Of a stretch of 64,000 nt of DNA, positions 34,909-43,301 are shown one piece after another (the stretch's first letter is position 1; every line of letters begins with the position of its first letter). The notes below the pieces were generated by a model. That model was given only the letters and a program-made list of their open reading frames with translations, was not told where the DNA came from and searched no databases. Both the position numbers and the translations under genes were made by a program. This DNA comes from Casp-actino8 sp001510335. GTDB lineage: Bacteria > Actinomycetota > Acidimicrobiia > Acidimicrobiales > Ilumatobacteraceae. The stretch covers positions 26,417 to 90,416 of the forward strand of contig JAQCEM010000003.1 of assembly GCA_027729635.1 (NCBI GenBank). The letters are read 5' to 3'.

Positions 34909-34950
34909 CCCCAGCCCCGTAGGCTTTTGAGGTCGGTTGGGGTTCATTCT
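34909..34950 (+). terminator. Hairpin terminator after the SHOCT gene
   Basis: CCCCAGCC (34909-34916) pairs with GGTTGGGG (34935-34942) with one G-U, followed by the T-rich TTCATTCT. A smaller CGGG/CCCG stem precedes it at 34894-34907. The position separates the SHOCT gene from rpsO. Confidence 0.45.
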
Positions 34951-35000
34951 CTGGCCTGATGCGAGTTCGTCACCCGACGGGCCGCGACCTCCGAGTCATC

Positions 35001-35006
35001 TATAAA
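35001..35006 (+). promoter_or_regulatory. Possible -10 box of rpsO
   Basis: TATAAA lies 18 nt before the rpsO ATG, just upstream of its AAGGCAGGA ribosome binding site, giving a leader of about 10 nt. No convincing -35 box is seen. Confidence 0.35.
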
Positions 35007-35024
35007 CGGAAGGCAGGATTAGCC

Positions 35025-35288
35025 ATGGTTGGCGTCCCCAAGATTGAAACCATTACCGAACACCGTACTCATGGCACCGACACCGGTTCGCCTGAAGTGC
35101 AAATTGCTCTCTTGTCTGAGCGCATTAATCATCTCACCGAACACCTCAAGACTCACAAGCACGACCACCACAGTCGTCGTGGATTGTTGATGATGGTCGG
35201 TCGTCGTCGTCGTCTTCTCGACTACGTCAAAGGTCGCAACGTCGAGCGTTACCGCGAGATTATTGCCAAGTTGGGTCTGCGTCGCTGA
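35025..35288 (+). CDS. rpsO: 30S ribosomal protein S15
   Basis: S15 binds the central domain of 16S rRNA early in 30S assembly. The family run HGTDTGSPEVQIALLSERI, then INHLTEHLKTHKHDHHSRRGLL, and the end RRRRLLDYVKGRNVERYREII are standard. From the ATG at 35025 it has 87 residues, the usual size. An earlier frame start would add 22 atypical residues. AAGGCAGGA is its ribosome binding site. It precedes pnp, as in most bacteria. Confidence 0.96.
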   Translation: MVGVPKIETITEHRTHGTDTGSPEVQIALLSERINHLTEHLKTHKHDHHSRRGLLMMVGRRRRLLDYVKGRNVERYREIIAKLGLRR

Positions 35289-35339
35289 GACGCGGCCTCA
35301 ACCGCACGAGCTAAAAGTAAGACAAAAAAACAAACAAAC

Positions 35340-35468
35340 CGGGCAGTGAAGGTTTGGTTGTCAGTCGCCGTGGCCGTCACCGAGGTGCCGACTTAGCCGA
35401 CTGGGAACCGACCCGCTGCTCCATATGCAATCCGGCAAGGAGCCGAGGTTGCGCGAAAGGAGCTCGCC
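35340..35468 (+). promoter_or_regulatory. Structured pnp leader RNA (Actino-pnp-like position)
   Basis: The rpsO-pnp gap can form two clear stems. CAGTCG (35362-35367) pairs with CGACTG (35398-35403) and encloses a CACC-GA-GGTG hairpin. GCAA..CGGC (35427-35436) pairs with GCCG..TTGC (35442-35452). AAAGGAG follows. A conserved leader motif (Actino-pnp) is known upstream of pnp in Actinobacteria; this is the right place, though I cannot confirm the consensus. Such leaders let PNPase regulate its own synthesis. Confidence 0.5.
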
Positions 35469-37898
35469 ATGGCCGATGCCATTCGAGTGTCGGGTCCCAT
35501 TGGGGGAACCGATAAGACCCTGACGTTTGAAACAGGAAAACTGGCTCTTCAAAGCCAGGGAGCTGTTGTTGCCAGTATTGGGAACAGCATTGTGCTCGCC
35601 ACTGCAAACGCCGCCAAAGATGTCCGTCCGGGCATTGACTTTTTCCCACTCACCGTTGACGTTGAAGAACGTGCCTATGCCGCTGGCAAAATTCCAGGTG
35701 CATTCTTCCGCCGTGAAGGTCGTCCGAGCGAAGCAGCAATTTTGACCTGCCGTCTCACCGACCGTCCGTTGCGGCCAGCGTTCCCCGATGGCTTCCGTAA
35801 CGAAGTTCAGATCGTGCTCACCATCTTGGGTGCCGATCAGGTCAACCCGCACGACGTGCTCAGCATCAACGCTGCTTCGGCTGCTTTGATGATCAGCGGC
35901 ATTCCGTTCGACGGCCCAATCGGTGCAGTTCGTATTGGTTACAGCCAAGACGGCAAGTGGATTGCTCACCCGACCTACGCCGAAGGCGAAGAGGGAACTT
36001 TCGAACTGGTTGTTGCCGGTCGTGAACTCGACAACGGAGACGTTGCGATCATGATGGTTGAAGCAGGCGGAACCGAAAAGAGTTTCGACTACTACGCCAA
36101 TGGTGCACCCAAGGTTGACGAAGTTGTTCTTGCTGGTGGCCTTGATGCCTCAAAGCAGTACATCAAAGAATCAATCGCTTTGCAACGTCAGTTGTTGGCT
36201 TCGGTCATCGCAACTCGCGGACCCATCACACCTCTCAAGTACACACCAGTTCTTGATTACGGTGACGATGTGTGGACCGCCGTTGAAGCTGTCGCCACAC
36301 CGTTGTTGGCCGATGCAGTCAAGATTGCACTCAAGGCCGATCGCAATGCCGCAACCGACGCTGCAGGTAATGCTGCTGTTGAAAAGTTGGCTGGCTCAGC
36401 AGACGCACCGTTTGCTGGACGCGACAAAGAAATCAAAGAAGCAGTGCGCAGCCTCACCAAGAAGTTGGTTCGTAAGCGCATCGTTGAAGACGGTATTCGT
36501 ATCGACGGTCGCGGACCGCGCGATCTTCGTGCAGTGACTGCCGAAGTTGGCGTCTTGCGCACCGCACACGGTTCTGGATTGTTCCAGCGTGGCGAAACAC
36601 AAGTGATGAACGTGACGACATTGGCCATGCCCCGCATGAACCAGATGCTCGACACCTTGTCGCCCATTACCGAAAAGCGTTACATCCACCATTACAACAT
36701 GGCTCCTTGGGCCAATGGTGAAACTGGTCGCGTTGGTTCGCCGAAGCGTCGCGAAATCGGACACGGTGTTTTGGCCGAGCGTGCATTGTTGCCCGTGGTG
36801 CCAAGCCAAGAAGAGTTTGCTTACGCATTGCGTTTGGTCAGTGAAGTCATGAGCTCAAACGGCTCGACGTCAATGGCTTCGGTGTGCTCAAGCAGCTTGT
36901 CGTTGATGGATGCCGGTGTGCCGCTCAAGGCCGCTGTTGCTGGTATCGCGATGGGACTCATTTACGCCGAAGGTAAGTACCTCAGCCTCACCGACATTCT
37001 TGGAGCCGAAGATGCCTTCGGTGACATGGACTTCAAAGTGGCCGGAACCGCCGACGCCGTGACTGCATTGCAGCTCGACACCAAGATCGACGGAATCCCC
37101 GCCGATGTTTTGGCCGCTGCTCTCGAGCAGGCCAAAGAAGCTCGCCTCAAGATTCTCGACGTGATGAACGCCGCGATTTCAAAGGGCCGTGACACGGTTG
37201 CTGAATCAGCTCCGAAGATCATCTCGATCAACATCCCTATGGACAAGATCGGTGAAGTCATCGGACCGAAGGGCAAGGTCATCAACACCATCCAGCAAGA
37301 GACCGGCGCTGACATTGCTGTCGACGACGACGGCGTTGTTGGCATCGTGACGATTGCTGCTGTTGAAGGCTGGCGTATGGAAGATGCCAAGGCTCGTATC
37401 TTGGCCATCGTTGATCCACCCAAGGCTGAACTCGGTGCCATCTACAACGGTCGCGTTGTGAGCATCACCAAGTTCGGTGCATTCGTCAACATCTTGCCAG
37501 GACGTGATGGACTCATTCACATCTCGAAGCTCGGTGGCGGCAAGCGCATCAACAATGTGGAAGATGTCTTGAGCCTCGGCCAAGAAATCAATGTTCGTGT
37601 TGAGGACATCGATGACAAGGGCAAGGTCAGTTTGACCCTTGCTGGCGATCCGCCGGCACCCGCTGCGTCATCATCGGGTTCATCGTCGGGTTCATCGTCG
37701 GCACCGGCATCAGCACCTCGTGCTGCTGCAGCTGATGGCCCCGTGACTGTCAGCTTCGATGATGCATTCGACAGCGAAATCAGTAGCGAAATCGGCGACC
37801 TCGGTCCTGGTGGCGCCTCTGGTGGTGAAGGAAGCAGCGGTCGTGATGACCGTGGTGGACGTGGCGGTCGTGACCGCGGTCCACGCCGTCATCGCTGA
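35469..37898 (+). CDS. pnp: Polyribonucleotide nucleotidyltransferase (PNPase)
   Basis: PNPase degrades RNA 3' to 5' by phosphorolysis and, in Actinobacteria, can also act on ppGpp metabolism and tailing. Two RNase PH domains are seen (REGRPSEAAILTCRLTDRPLRP near residue 75; RGETQVMNVTTLAMP near 375), then KH (MDKIGEVIGPKGKVINTIQQ) and S1 (GRVVSITKFGAFVNILPGRDGLIHISKL). The Ser/Gly/Arg-rich tail of about 70 residues is low complexity. Length 809. Its ATG follows the structured leader with a strong AAAGGAG. Confidence 0.97.
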   Translation: MADAIRVSGPIGGTDKTLTFETGKLALQSQGAVVASIGNSIVLATANAAKDVRPGIDFFPLTVDVEERAYAAGKIPGAFFRREGRPSEAAILTCRLTDRPLRPAFPDGFRNEVQIVLTILGADQVNPHDVLSINAASAALMISGIPFDGPIGAVRIGYSQDGKWIAHPTYAEGEEGTFELVVAGRELDNGDVAIMMVEAGGTEKSFDYYANGAPKVDEVVLAGGLDASKQYIKESIALQRQLLASVIATRGPITPLKYTPVLDYGDDVWTAVEAVATPLLADAVKIALKADRNAATDAAGNAAVEKLAGSADAPFAGRDKEIKEAVRSLTKKLVRKRIVEDGIRIDGRGPRDLRAVTAEVGVLRTAHGSGLFQRGETQVMNVTTLAMPRMNQMLDTLSPITEKRYIHHYNMAPWANGETGRVGSPKRREIGHGVLAERALLPVVPSQEEFAYALRLVSEVMSSNGSTSMASVCSSSLSLMDAGVPLKAAVAGIAMGLIYAEGKYLSLTDILGAEDAFGDMDFKVAGTADAVTALQLDTKIDGIPADVLAAALEQAKEARLKILDVMNAAISKGRDTVAESAPKIISINIPMDKIGEVIGPKGKVINTIQQETGADIAVDDDGVVGIVTIAAVEGWRMEDAKARILAIVDPPKAELGAIYNGRVVSITKFGAFVNILPGRDGLIHISKLGGGKRINNVEDVLSLGQEINVRVEDIDDKGKVSLTLAGDPPAPAASSSGSSSGSSSAPASAPRAAAADGPVTVSFDDAFDSEISSEIGDLGPGGASGGEGSSGRDDRGGRGGRDRGPRRHR

Positions 37899-37934
37899 TT
37901 TATCAGCACACATTTCAGTGACACTCTGAGTGTT

Positions 37935-37978
37935 CACAGGCTCCTGATCTCGAAAGAGACAGGAGCCTGTGTCGTTCT
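37935..37978 (+). terminator. Terminator after pnp
   Basis: A 12-bp stem CACAGGCTCCTG / CAGGAGCCTGTG with an inner TCTC-GAAA-GAGA hairpin and one bulged A (37935-37971), followed by TCGTTCT. The stem is long and perfect though the T-run is weak. A dyad ACACTC-T-GAGTGT lies just before it. Confidence 0.75.
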
Positions 37979-37984
37979 TGGGTT

Positions 37985-37990
37985 TATGAT
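37985..37990 (+). promoter_or_regulatory. -10 element of dapB (leaderless)
   Basis: TATGAT ends 6 nt before the dapB ATG and no Shine-Dalgarno is present, so transcription would start at or beside the start codon. It lies just beyond the pnp terminator. Confidence 0.6.
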
Positions 37991-37996
37991 CGGTGC

Positions 37997-38788
37997 ATGA
38001 GCGAAGCGAACAATGGTGCACAGAAAATCCGCGTCGGTGTCTTTGGCGTTGGTGGACGCATGGGTGCCACGGTGTGCGATGCCGTCATGGCCGATCCCGA
38101 TCTTGAATTAGTTGCTGCGGTCGATCCGGCATGTGCCGGCCAAGTGATTCACGGAATCACTATCGGTGCCGACCCGCGAGCAATGGCTGATGCTGGTGTG
38201 CAAGTCGCTGTTGACTTCACGATCGCTGCTGCCTCACGAACCAACTTGCAGTGGTGTGCATTGCACGGTGTGCATGCAGTCGTTGGTACAACTGGTTTCA
38301 ATGACACTGACCTGAATGGCTTTCGTTCAGCATTCACGTCGTCAAACTGCATGATCGCTGCCAACTTTGCCATTAGTGCAGTGCTCATGATGAAGTTCGC
38401 CGAGATGGCATCGCCGTGGTTTGAGACTGCAGAGATTATTGAGTTGCATCACGACAACAAAGCTGATGCCCCAAGTGGCACTGCAGTTGCAACAGCAAAC
38501 CGCATGGCCGCTGCTTCAAGTGAGTGGGCCCCAGATCCGACGACTCATGAAGTGATTGCTGGTGCACGCGGTGGCAAGGGCCCAGCCGATATTCGCTTGC
38601 ATGCCGTACGAATGCGCGGCATGGTTGCGCATCAAGAAGTGATCTTGGGTTCGGCTGGTCAAACATTGACCATTCGTCAAGACAGTTACGACCGCATCAG
38701 CTTTATGCCAGGCGTGGTGTTGGCCTGTAAGAAGATTGCCGGTTTGCCTGGCTTAACCATGGGTCTCGAACCCGCCCTCGGCTTGTAG
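37997..38788 (+). CDS. dapB: 4-hydroxy-tetrahydrodipicolinate reductase
   Basis: DapB reduces 4-hydroxy-tetrahydrodipicolinate with NAD(P)H in the lysine/diaminopimelate pathway. The Rossmann motif VGVFGVGGRMGATVCDAV is at the N-terminus, DFTIAAAS and VVGTTGF in the middle, and the catalytic ELHHDNKADAPSGTA is present. The last residues LPGLTMGLEPALGL are unusual only in detail. It has 263 residues. It has its own probable leaderless start (TATGAT, 6 nt before ATG) after the pnp terminator. Confidence 0.95.
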   Translation: MSEANNGAQKIRVGVFGVGGRMGATVCDAVMADPDLELVAAVDPACAGQVIHGITIGADPRAMADAGVQVAVDFTIAAASRTNLQWCALHGVHAVVGTTGFNDTDLNGFRSAFTSSNCMIAANFAISAVLMMKFAEMASPWFETAEIIELHHDNKADAPSGTAVATANRMAAASSEWAPDPTTHEVIAGARGGKGPADIRLHAVRMRGMVAHQEVILGSAGQTLTIRQDSYDRISFMPGVVLACKKIAGLPGLTMGLEPALGL

Positions 38789-38833
38789 TTGCTCAAAAGA
38801 ATGTGAACGCCACTGCACGGAGTCCGTATTTTG

Positions 38834-38855
38834 GTGTTATTGTTTTCGGTAACAC
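38834..38855. promoter_or_regulatory. Inverted repeat before the Xre gene
   Basis: GTGTTA (38834-38839) and TAACAC (38850-38855) form 6-bp arms around 10 nt, 27 bp before the start codon of the Xre-type gene. This suits the operator by which an antitoxin-like HTH protein represses its own operon. Confidence 0.45.
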
Positions 38856-38881
38856 TTGAAGACTCCAGATTGAGGTGGCTT

Positions 38882-39223
38882 ATGGAACCAGCAGCAAGGT
38901 CTCAACCGAACAGCGGCCAATGGGTCGTGAAGAGATTGCGACAAATTTCAGGGCTGTCGAAACGTGAAATTGCTCGACGTGCGCAGACGACTCCAGCGGC
39001 ACTTGTTGAGTATGAATCAGGACGACGTTCACCGTCTTTGGCATCGTTGTATCGAATCGCTGACGCATGCGGTCTTGAGGTTCACATCACTTTCCGTCGT
39101 AAAAACCCGGCCCTTGATCGCGAAGTATGTGGAGAACGACTTGCACAAGTGTTGGCTCTCGCTGATGCGTTACCGAAACGACCAGCTGCGGCACAATCGG
39201 CGAAAGCTCAGTACGTTTTATGA
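38882..39223 (+). CDS. Xre-family HTH protein, likely antitoxin
   Basis: A 113-residue DNA-binding protein. The helix-turn-helix spans about residues 17-72: VVKRLRQISGLSKREIARRAQTTPAALVEYESGRRSPSLASLYRIADACG, followed by a basic Pro/Ala-rich C-terminus. I start at ATG 38882, preceded by GAGGTGG; an earlier in-frame start would cross the operator. It overlaps the next gene by 4 nt (ATGA). Paired with a nucleotidyltransferase-like protein, this fits an AbiE/MNT-like toxin-antitoxin layout. Cellular target unknown. Confidence 0.75.
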   Translation: MEPAARSQPNSGQWVVKRLRQISGLSKREIARRAQTTPAALVEYESGRRSPSLASLYRIADACGLEVHITFRRKNPALDREVCGERLAQVLALADALPKRPAAAQSAKAQYVL

Positions 39224-39765
39224 TCTCGCTCGTTGATCGCATTTTGGCGATTCATGATTTGCTGAACAAGGCCGATGTACAACACGCGTTTGGGGGAGCG
39301 TTAGCGCTGGCCTATTGCACGGGAGAACCTCGGGCTACTCGCGACATCGACATCAACATTTTTCTGCCAGCCGAAGAAGTGGCAGTCGTTCAAAAGGCGC
39401 TGCGGTCGGTCATTGAATTCACTGATAGTCAACTCAGGTATTTGCAAGCAGAGGGTCAGACCAGAGTTTTTTGGGATGAGACTCCCGTTGATTTGTTCTT
39501 CAACGTGTCAGACCTGCATCAGCATATGAGCTTGAAAACTTCGCAAGGCCTGTTGAACGGAGTAGAGATACCAGTTCTGTCAGCAGAATTTCTCGCAATT
39601 TTCAAAGCGATGTTCAATCGAACCAAAGACTGGGCCGACCTTGAAGCCATGGTTGAAGAAGGCAAATTTGACAGTGATTTTGTCGTGAGTCAGCTGGTCG
39701 ATTTGCTGGGGCCTCAGGATGCTCGCATTGATCGACTCAGTCGGCTCATTGCGAACTCGCGGTAA
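39220..39765 (+). CDS. Nucleotidyltransferase-fold protein, likely toxin partner
   Basis: A 181-residue protein of the nucleotidyltransferase superfamily. GGALALAY (Gly25-Gly26) and the T-R-DID motif (Asp42, Asp44) match the minimal catalytic core of AbiEii-type and MNT-type enzymes. The third acid may lie in TPVDLFFN. AbiEii toxins transfer nucleotides to tRNA. Encoded directly after an Xre gene with a 4-nt overlap. A housekeeping role for such NTase pairs is also possible. The end converges with the peroxiredoxin gene. Confidence 0.7.
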   Translation: MISLVDRILAIHDLLNKADVQHAFGGALALAYCTGEPRATRDIDINIFLPAEEVAVVQKALRSVIEFTDSQLRYLQAEGQTRVFWDETPVDLFFNVSDLHQHMSLKTSQGLLNGVEIPVLSAEFLAIFKAMFNRTKDWADLEAMVEEGKFDSDFVVSQLVDLLGPQDARIDRLSRLIANSR

Positions 39766-39773
39766 CGAAACGT

Positions 39774-40256
39774 TTAGAGGTGTTCGAGAACGATTTCGCA
39801 AGCGCTAACAGTGATGCCGGCGCCTTCTTCAACATTGATCTCAGTGATCACACCGTTTTCAATGATGGCTGAGTAACGCTGCGAGCGTGAACCAAGTCCG
39901 AATCCCGAACCGTCCATCGCAAGTCCCATAGCGGCGGTGAATGCACCAGCACCATCGGCCAACATCAAAATGCCTTCGGCGCCACTGGCCTTGCTCCACT
40001 GGTCCATCACCCACGGATCATTCACGCTGACACAAGCAATGGTGTCAACACCCTTGGCGCGAAGTGCAGCCTGGTTCTTGACGTAGCCGGGCAAGTGAAC
40101 CATTGAGCAACCAGGTGTGAATGCGCCTGGCACGGCAAACAAAACAACTTTGCCTGAGCCCAAAGCATCAACCGAGTTGACGGGTGAGGGCATGCCGTTG
40201 TCACCAAGGACATGCATTGTGACGTTGGGGATGTTGCTTCCGACTGAAAGGCTCAT
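39774..40256 (-). CDS. Peroxiredoxin, Prx5 type
   Basis: A 160-residue thiol peroxidase reducing hydrogen peroxide and organic peroxides. The peroxidatic site PGAFTPGCSMVHLPGYV has Cys50; Cys153 near the C-terminus (VSACEIV) is at the position of the resolving Cys of Prx5, and Cys75 is a third. The reductant in an actinobacterium could be mycoredoxin or thioredoxin. TTGGAG lies before the ATG. No signal peptide. Next gene on this strand is the DedA-like protein 63 nt away. Confidence 0.9.
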   Translation of the reverse strand: MSLSVGSNIPNVTMHVLGDNGMPSPVNSVDALGSGKVVLFAVPGAFTPGCSMVHLPGYVKNQAALRAKGVDTIACVSVNDPWVMDQWSKASGAEGILMLADGAGAFTAAMGLAMDGSGFGLGSRSQRYSAIIENGVITEINVEEGAGITVSACEIVLEHL

Positions 40257-40319
40257 GATGACTCCAAGATGTTGTGATGCGGTTAAGTAATTGCTCTGAA
40301 TCTAGAACAACGCGATGAC

Positions 40320-41012
40320 CTATTGCTCGGTGGGGTGCTCAATTTCCTGAATCACTTCTGGAATATCGCGTTTGGCCTTGCGGGCCGACTGGATAAACGA
40401 AATTGCGAAAAGTGCACCGACGACATACCACTGATATTCCTCTATCCAACTGAGGAACGAACGAATCTGTTCTTCAAACGCTTTGCCACCAGCCCATAAG
40501 AGCGACAATCGAATCGAAACGCCGATCGCCAGCAGCAAGGCGAACTTACGTGGGTCGATGCGGCGGTGACCAGCCATCATCCAGACCATGTTGGATCCGC
40601 AGAACCAAATGATGACGATCCAGCCAGCGCGGTCGATGGCTTTTTCGAACCAGCGATAGATCGCTGGCATTTCGCCGGCCTTTTGTTCGGTCCAACCGAT
40701 TGCTCGTTCTCCATACCAGCGGCCCAAGAAGAACAAGACCATGCCGGCAATGAACATACGCGTAAAGCCGATCAGGGCATAGGAAAGCGGGTCAATGAAT
40801 GGCACTGAACCAAACAAGTTGCGGTTACGGCTGGCGAGTGCCAGTACGACAGCTGGTCGTTCATCAACCCAAGCCGGCCCAATATTGCTGCCGACCGTTC
40901 CGAGGGTGAAAAGAGTTCCCGATGCAATCAGGATGAATCGTCGGGCGAACGCCGAGACTTCGATGGGGGCCGAATGCGGCGGAGGCGGAAATTCGGCGGG
41001 AACGTCGGTCAT
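40320..41012 (-). CDS. Multi-pass membrane protein, DedA/VTT-like
   Basis: A 230-residue inner-membrane protein with about four to five helices: FILIASGTLFTLGTVGS, the LIGFTRMFIAGMVLFFLGRWYGERAIGWTE region, IVIIWFCGSNMVWMMAG, FALLLAIGVSIRLSLLW, and a final YVVGALFAISFI. The FxxGRWYGERA and membrane-turn pattern resembles the DedA/VTT family, which flips undecaprenyl phosphate or other lipids, but the family's key acidic/basic residues are not all clear. The short C-terminal tail is charged. A TAGATT 8 nt before the ATG suggests a leaderless start. Confidence 0.6.
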   Translation of the reverse strand: MTDVPAEFPPPPHSAPIEVSAFARRFILIASGTLFTLGTVGSNIGPAWVDERPAVVLALASRNRNLFGSVPFIDPLSYALIGFTRMFIAGMVLFFLGRWYGERAIGWTEQKAGEMPAIYRWFEKAIDRAGWIVIIWFCGSNMVWMMAGHRRIDPRKFALLLAIGVSIRLSLLWAGGKAFEEQIRSFLSWIEEYQWYVVGALFAISFIQSARKAKRDIPEVIQEIEHPTEQ

Positions 41013-41130
41013 AGCCTGTCAATCTACGGCATGGGTCGCTTGAGAGCGCTTCAGGCGGAGCGGTTACGCTGAAATCAGTAATTTCTCGGGTTGTGATCTA
41101 TTTGGGTAGTTATTTATGGGGGAGAAAATC

Positions 41131-42780
41131 ATGACATCAGGCGCTGCCATCATTCCAGGACTCATGCAAGAGATCCCGTTGGGCATCTTGCATCTGTTTG
41201 ATCGAGCCGAAAAGTATTTCGGCCACAAGACCATCGTGACTGCCACTGGTACTGGCCTTGAGCGCACAACGTACGCGCAGTGGGCTGAGCGCACGCGCAA
41301 GGTCGGAACTGTTCTCGACCAACTCGGTATATCAAGCAACGGTCGCGTTGCAACTTTCGCCTGGAATACCGCTCGACACCTCGAGTTGTATTTTGCTGCG
41401 CCGTGCACTGGTCGCGTCTTGCACACTCTCAATATTCGTTTGTTCCCCGAGCAGTTGACGTACATCGTCAACCATGCTGAAGACGAAGTGATTTTTGTTG
41501 ACAAGTCGCTGATGGGCTTGTTGGCTCCGCTATTGCCCACATTCACGACTGTGAAGCATCTCGTGATCATGGATGACGGAAAGGGTGAAATACCCGCCGA
41601 CCTCGCCGGCATCCCGTCGTACGATTACGAAGCACTCTTGGCGAAAGCTGCTCCCGCACAATTCAAAGAAGTTCCCGAGACAACTGCGGCAAGTATGTGT
41701 TACACCAGCGGCACAACTGGCAACCCTAAAGGTGTCGTGTACACGCATCGCAGTACGTTCTTGCACACCATGGCCGCCATGATGACTGATGGTCTCGGAG
41801 TTTCTGAGCGTGACTCAATTCTTCCGGTCGTGCCGATGTTCCATGCCAACTCGTGGGGATTGGCTCACGCTGCGGTTGCCGCCGGCGCAAATCTCGTGAT
41901 GCCCGGCCCCGACTTGTCGGGCAAAGCAGTTGCCGACTTGATCGTGAATGAAAAAGTGACCATTGCCGCCGGCGTTCCGACAATTTGGATGGGTGTGTTG
42001 CCCGAACTCAAGGGACGTGACACCTCAAGTCTGCGCGCAATTCCGTGTGGTGGTTCGGCAGTGCCGCGCGCCTTAAGCGAGGCGTATCGCGAACAAACTG
42101 GTTTGCCTATTTTGCAGGCATGGGGGATGACCGAAACGAGTCCGCTCGCGGCGATTTGTCATCTTGATAGTGATCAATTGATGCTTGACCTTGATTCGCA
42201 AGCAAATTTACGCACGCAGGTTGGTCGCATCATGTTCGGTGTTGAATGCCGTGTTGTTGAACCCGGTACGGCGATCAGCGTTCCGTGGGACGGTGAGTCA
42301 AGCGGCGAATTGCAGTGTCGTGGCAACTGGATCGCTTCGACGTATTACAATGATGAACGCGCCGGAGAGAGCTTTACCGAAGATGGTTGGCTGCGCACGG
42401 GTGACGTCGCTGCTGTTGATGCACGTGGCCGTATCCGTTTGCTCGACCGCACCAAAGATCTCATCAAGAGTGGTGGCGAATGGATTAGTTCAGTTGAACT
42501 TGAAAATGAACTGATGGCTCATCCGCTCATTCGCGAAGCCGCGGTTATTGGTGTGATGCATCCTCGTTGGAGCGAGCGGCCGTTGGCATGTGTAGTTCTT
42601 GAAGCGGGAGCGACTCTCTCAAAAGAAGAGATTCTTGACTTCATCTCAAGCAAGGTTGCCAAGTGGCAAGTTCCTGATGATGTTGTCTTCATCGACGAGG
42701 TTCCGAAGACCAGCGTCGGCAAGTTTTCGAAAAAGACTTTGCGAGATCGCTTCGAAAATTACCAATTGCCCACGGCCTGA
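41131..42780 (+). CDS. Medium/long-chain acyl-CoA ligase (AMP-binding)
   Basis: A 549-residue acyl-CoA synthetase. The AMP-binding motif MCYTSGTTGNPKGVVYTHRS, the GWLRTGDVAAVDARGRIRLLDRTKDLIKSGGEWIS core with the A8 motif, and the C-terminal PKTSVGKFSKKTLR Lys-containing loop are all present. The overall layout resembles medium-chain fatty-acyl or aryl-CoA ligases. I use the ATG 41131 because GGGGGAGAA lies before it; the ATG at 41116 is part of that ribosome binding site. The next gene, a cupredoxin, starts 7 nt after the stop. Substrate unknown. Confidence 0.9.
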   Translation: MTSGAAIIPGLMQEIPLGILHLFDRAEKYFGHKTIVTATGTGLERTTYAQWAERTRKVGTVLDQLGISSNGRVATFAWNTARHLELYFAAPCTGRVLHTLNIRLFPEQLTYIVNHAEDEVIFVDKSLMGLLAPLLPTFTTVKHLVIMDDGKGEIPADLAGIPSYDYEALLAKAAPAQFKEVPETTAASMCYTSGTTGNPKGVVYTHRSTFLHTMAAMMTDGLGVSERDSILPVVPMFHANSWGLAHAAVAAGANLVMPGPDLSGKAVADLIVNEKVTIAAGVPTIWMGVLPELKGRDTSSLRAIPCGGSAVPRALSEAYREQTGLPILQAWGMTETSPLAAICHLDSDQLMLDLDSQANLRTQVGRIMFGVECRVVEPGTAISVPWDGESSGELQCRGNWIASTYYNDERAGESFTEDGWLRTGDVAAVDARGRIRLLDRTKDLIKSGGEWISSVELENELMAHPLIREAAVIGVMHPRWSERPLACVVLEAGATLSKEEILDFISSKVAKWQVPDDVVFIDEVPKTSVGKFSKKTLRDRFENYQLPTA

Positions 42781-42787
42781 GATCAGA

Positions 42788-43261
42788 ATGGTCACTGTGA
42801 AGAATTCTCTTTTTAGCGCTGTCTTAATTTCAACCATTGCATTGACAGCATGTGGCCCCGATGCGGTTTCCTCAGGTGCAAAACCGCCAAGCGAAGTTGA
42901 GGCAGGGGTAACCACAACAGTTATGACGGTTCCGCCAAATGGCGAAGTCATCACCATCCAGTCGCTTGACAATTCTTTTCGTCCCTTTGACTTTGAGATT
43001 GCCGCCGGAACTGAAGTGATCTTTGATAACCGCGGGCGGAACGATCACAACATCCTTCCCGACACCGTCAAAGACGATGCGGGATTGATTGCGTTGCTGG
43101 CAACTGACACGTCGCCAACTGCGTGGGGCGTGGCCTCACCAGACTTTGTTCCAGGGGACACTTACTCGCATCTCTTCAACGTCCCAGGTGTCTATAACTA
43201 CTATTGTTCGATTCATGGTGCTCCTGGCGCCGGAATGTACGGAACTCTCACGGTCTCGTGA
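42788..43261 (+). CDS. Cupredoxin-fold copper lipoprotein
   Basis: A 157-residue lipoprotein with signal ending ALTAC (Cys22) and a plastocyanin-like domain. The copper ligands are the His in RNDHNILPD and the loop YYCSIHGAPGAGM (Cys, His; Met as axial ligand). It is anchored outside the membrane and likely carries electrons or stores copper. The ATG 42788 follows the acyl-CoA ligase by 7 nt. It is the first of three lipoproteins in a row. Confidence 0.85.
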   Translation: MVTVKNSLFSAVLISTIALTACGPDAVSSGAKPPSEVEAGVTTTVMTVPPNGEVITIQSLDNSFRPFDFEIAAGTEVIFDNRGRNDHNILPDTVKDDAGLIALLATDTSPTAWGVASPDFVPGDTYSHLFNVPGVYNYYCSIHGAPGAGMYGTLTVS

Positions 43262-43301
43262 AGTACGGTCAGTAAGTAGGCAAATTTCTAGAGGGGGAAA
43301 T

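Noticed and set aside
39766..39773. Terminator between the toxin-like gene and the peroxiredoxin gene
   Set aside because: Only 8 bp lie between the convergent stops; no hairpin is possible there.
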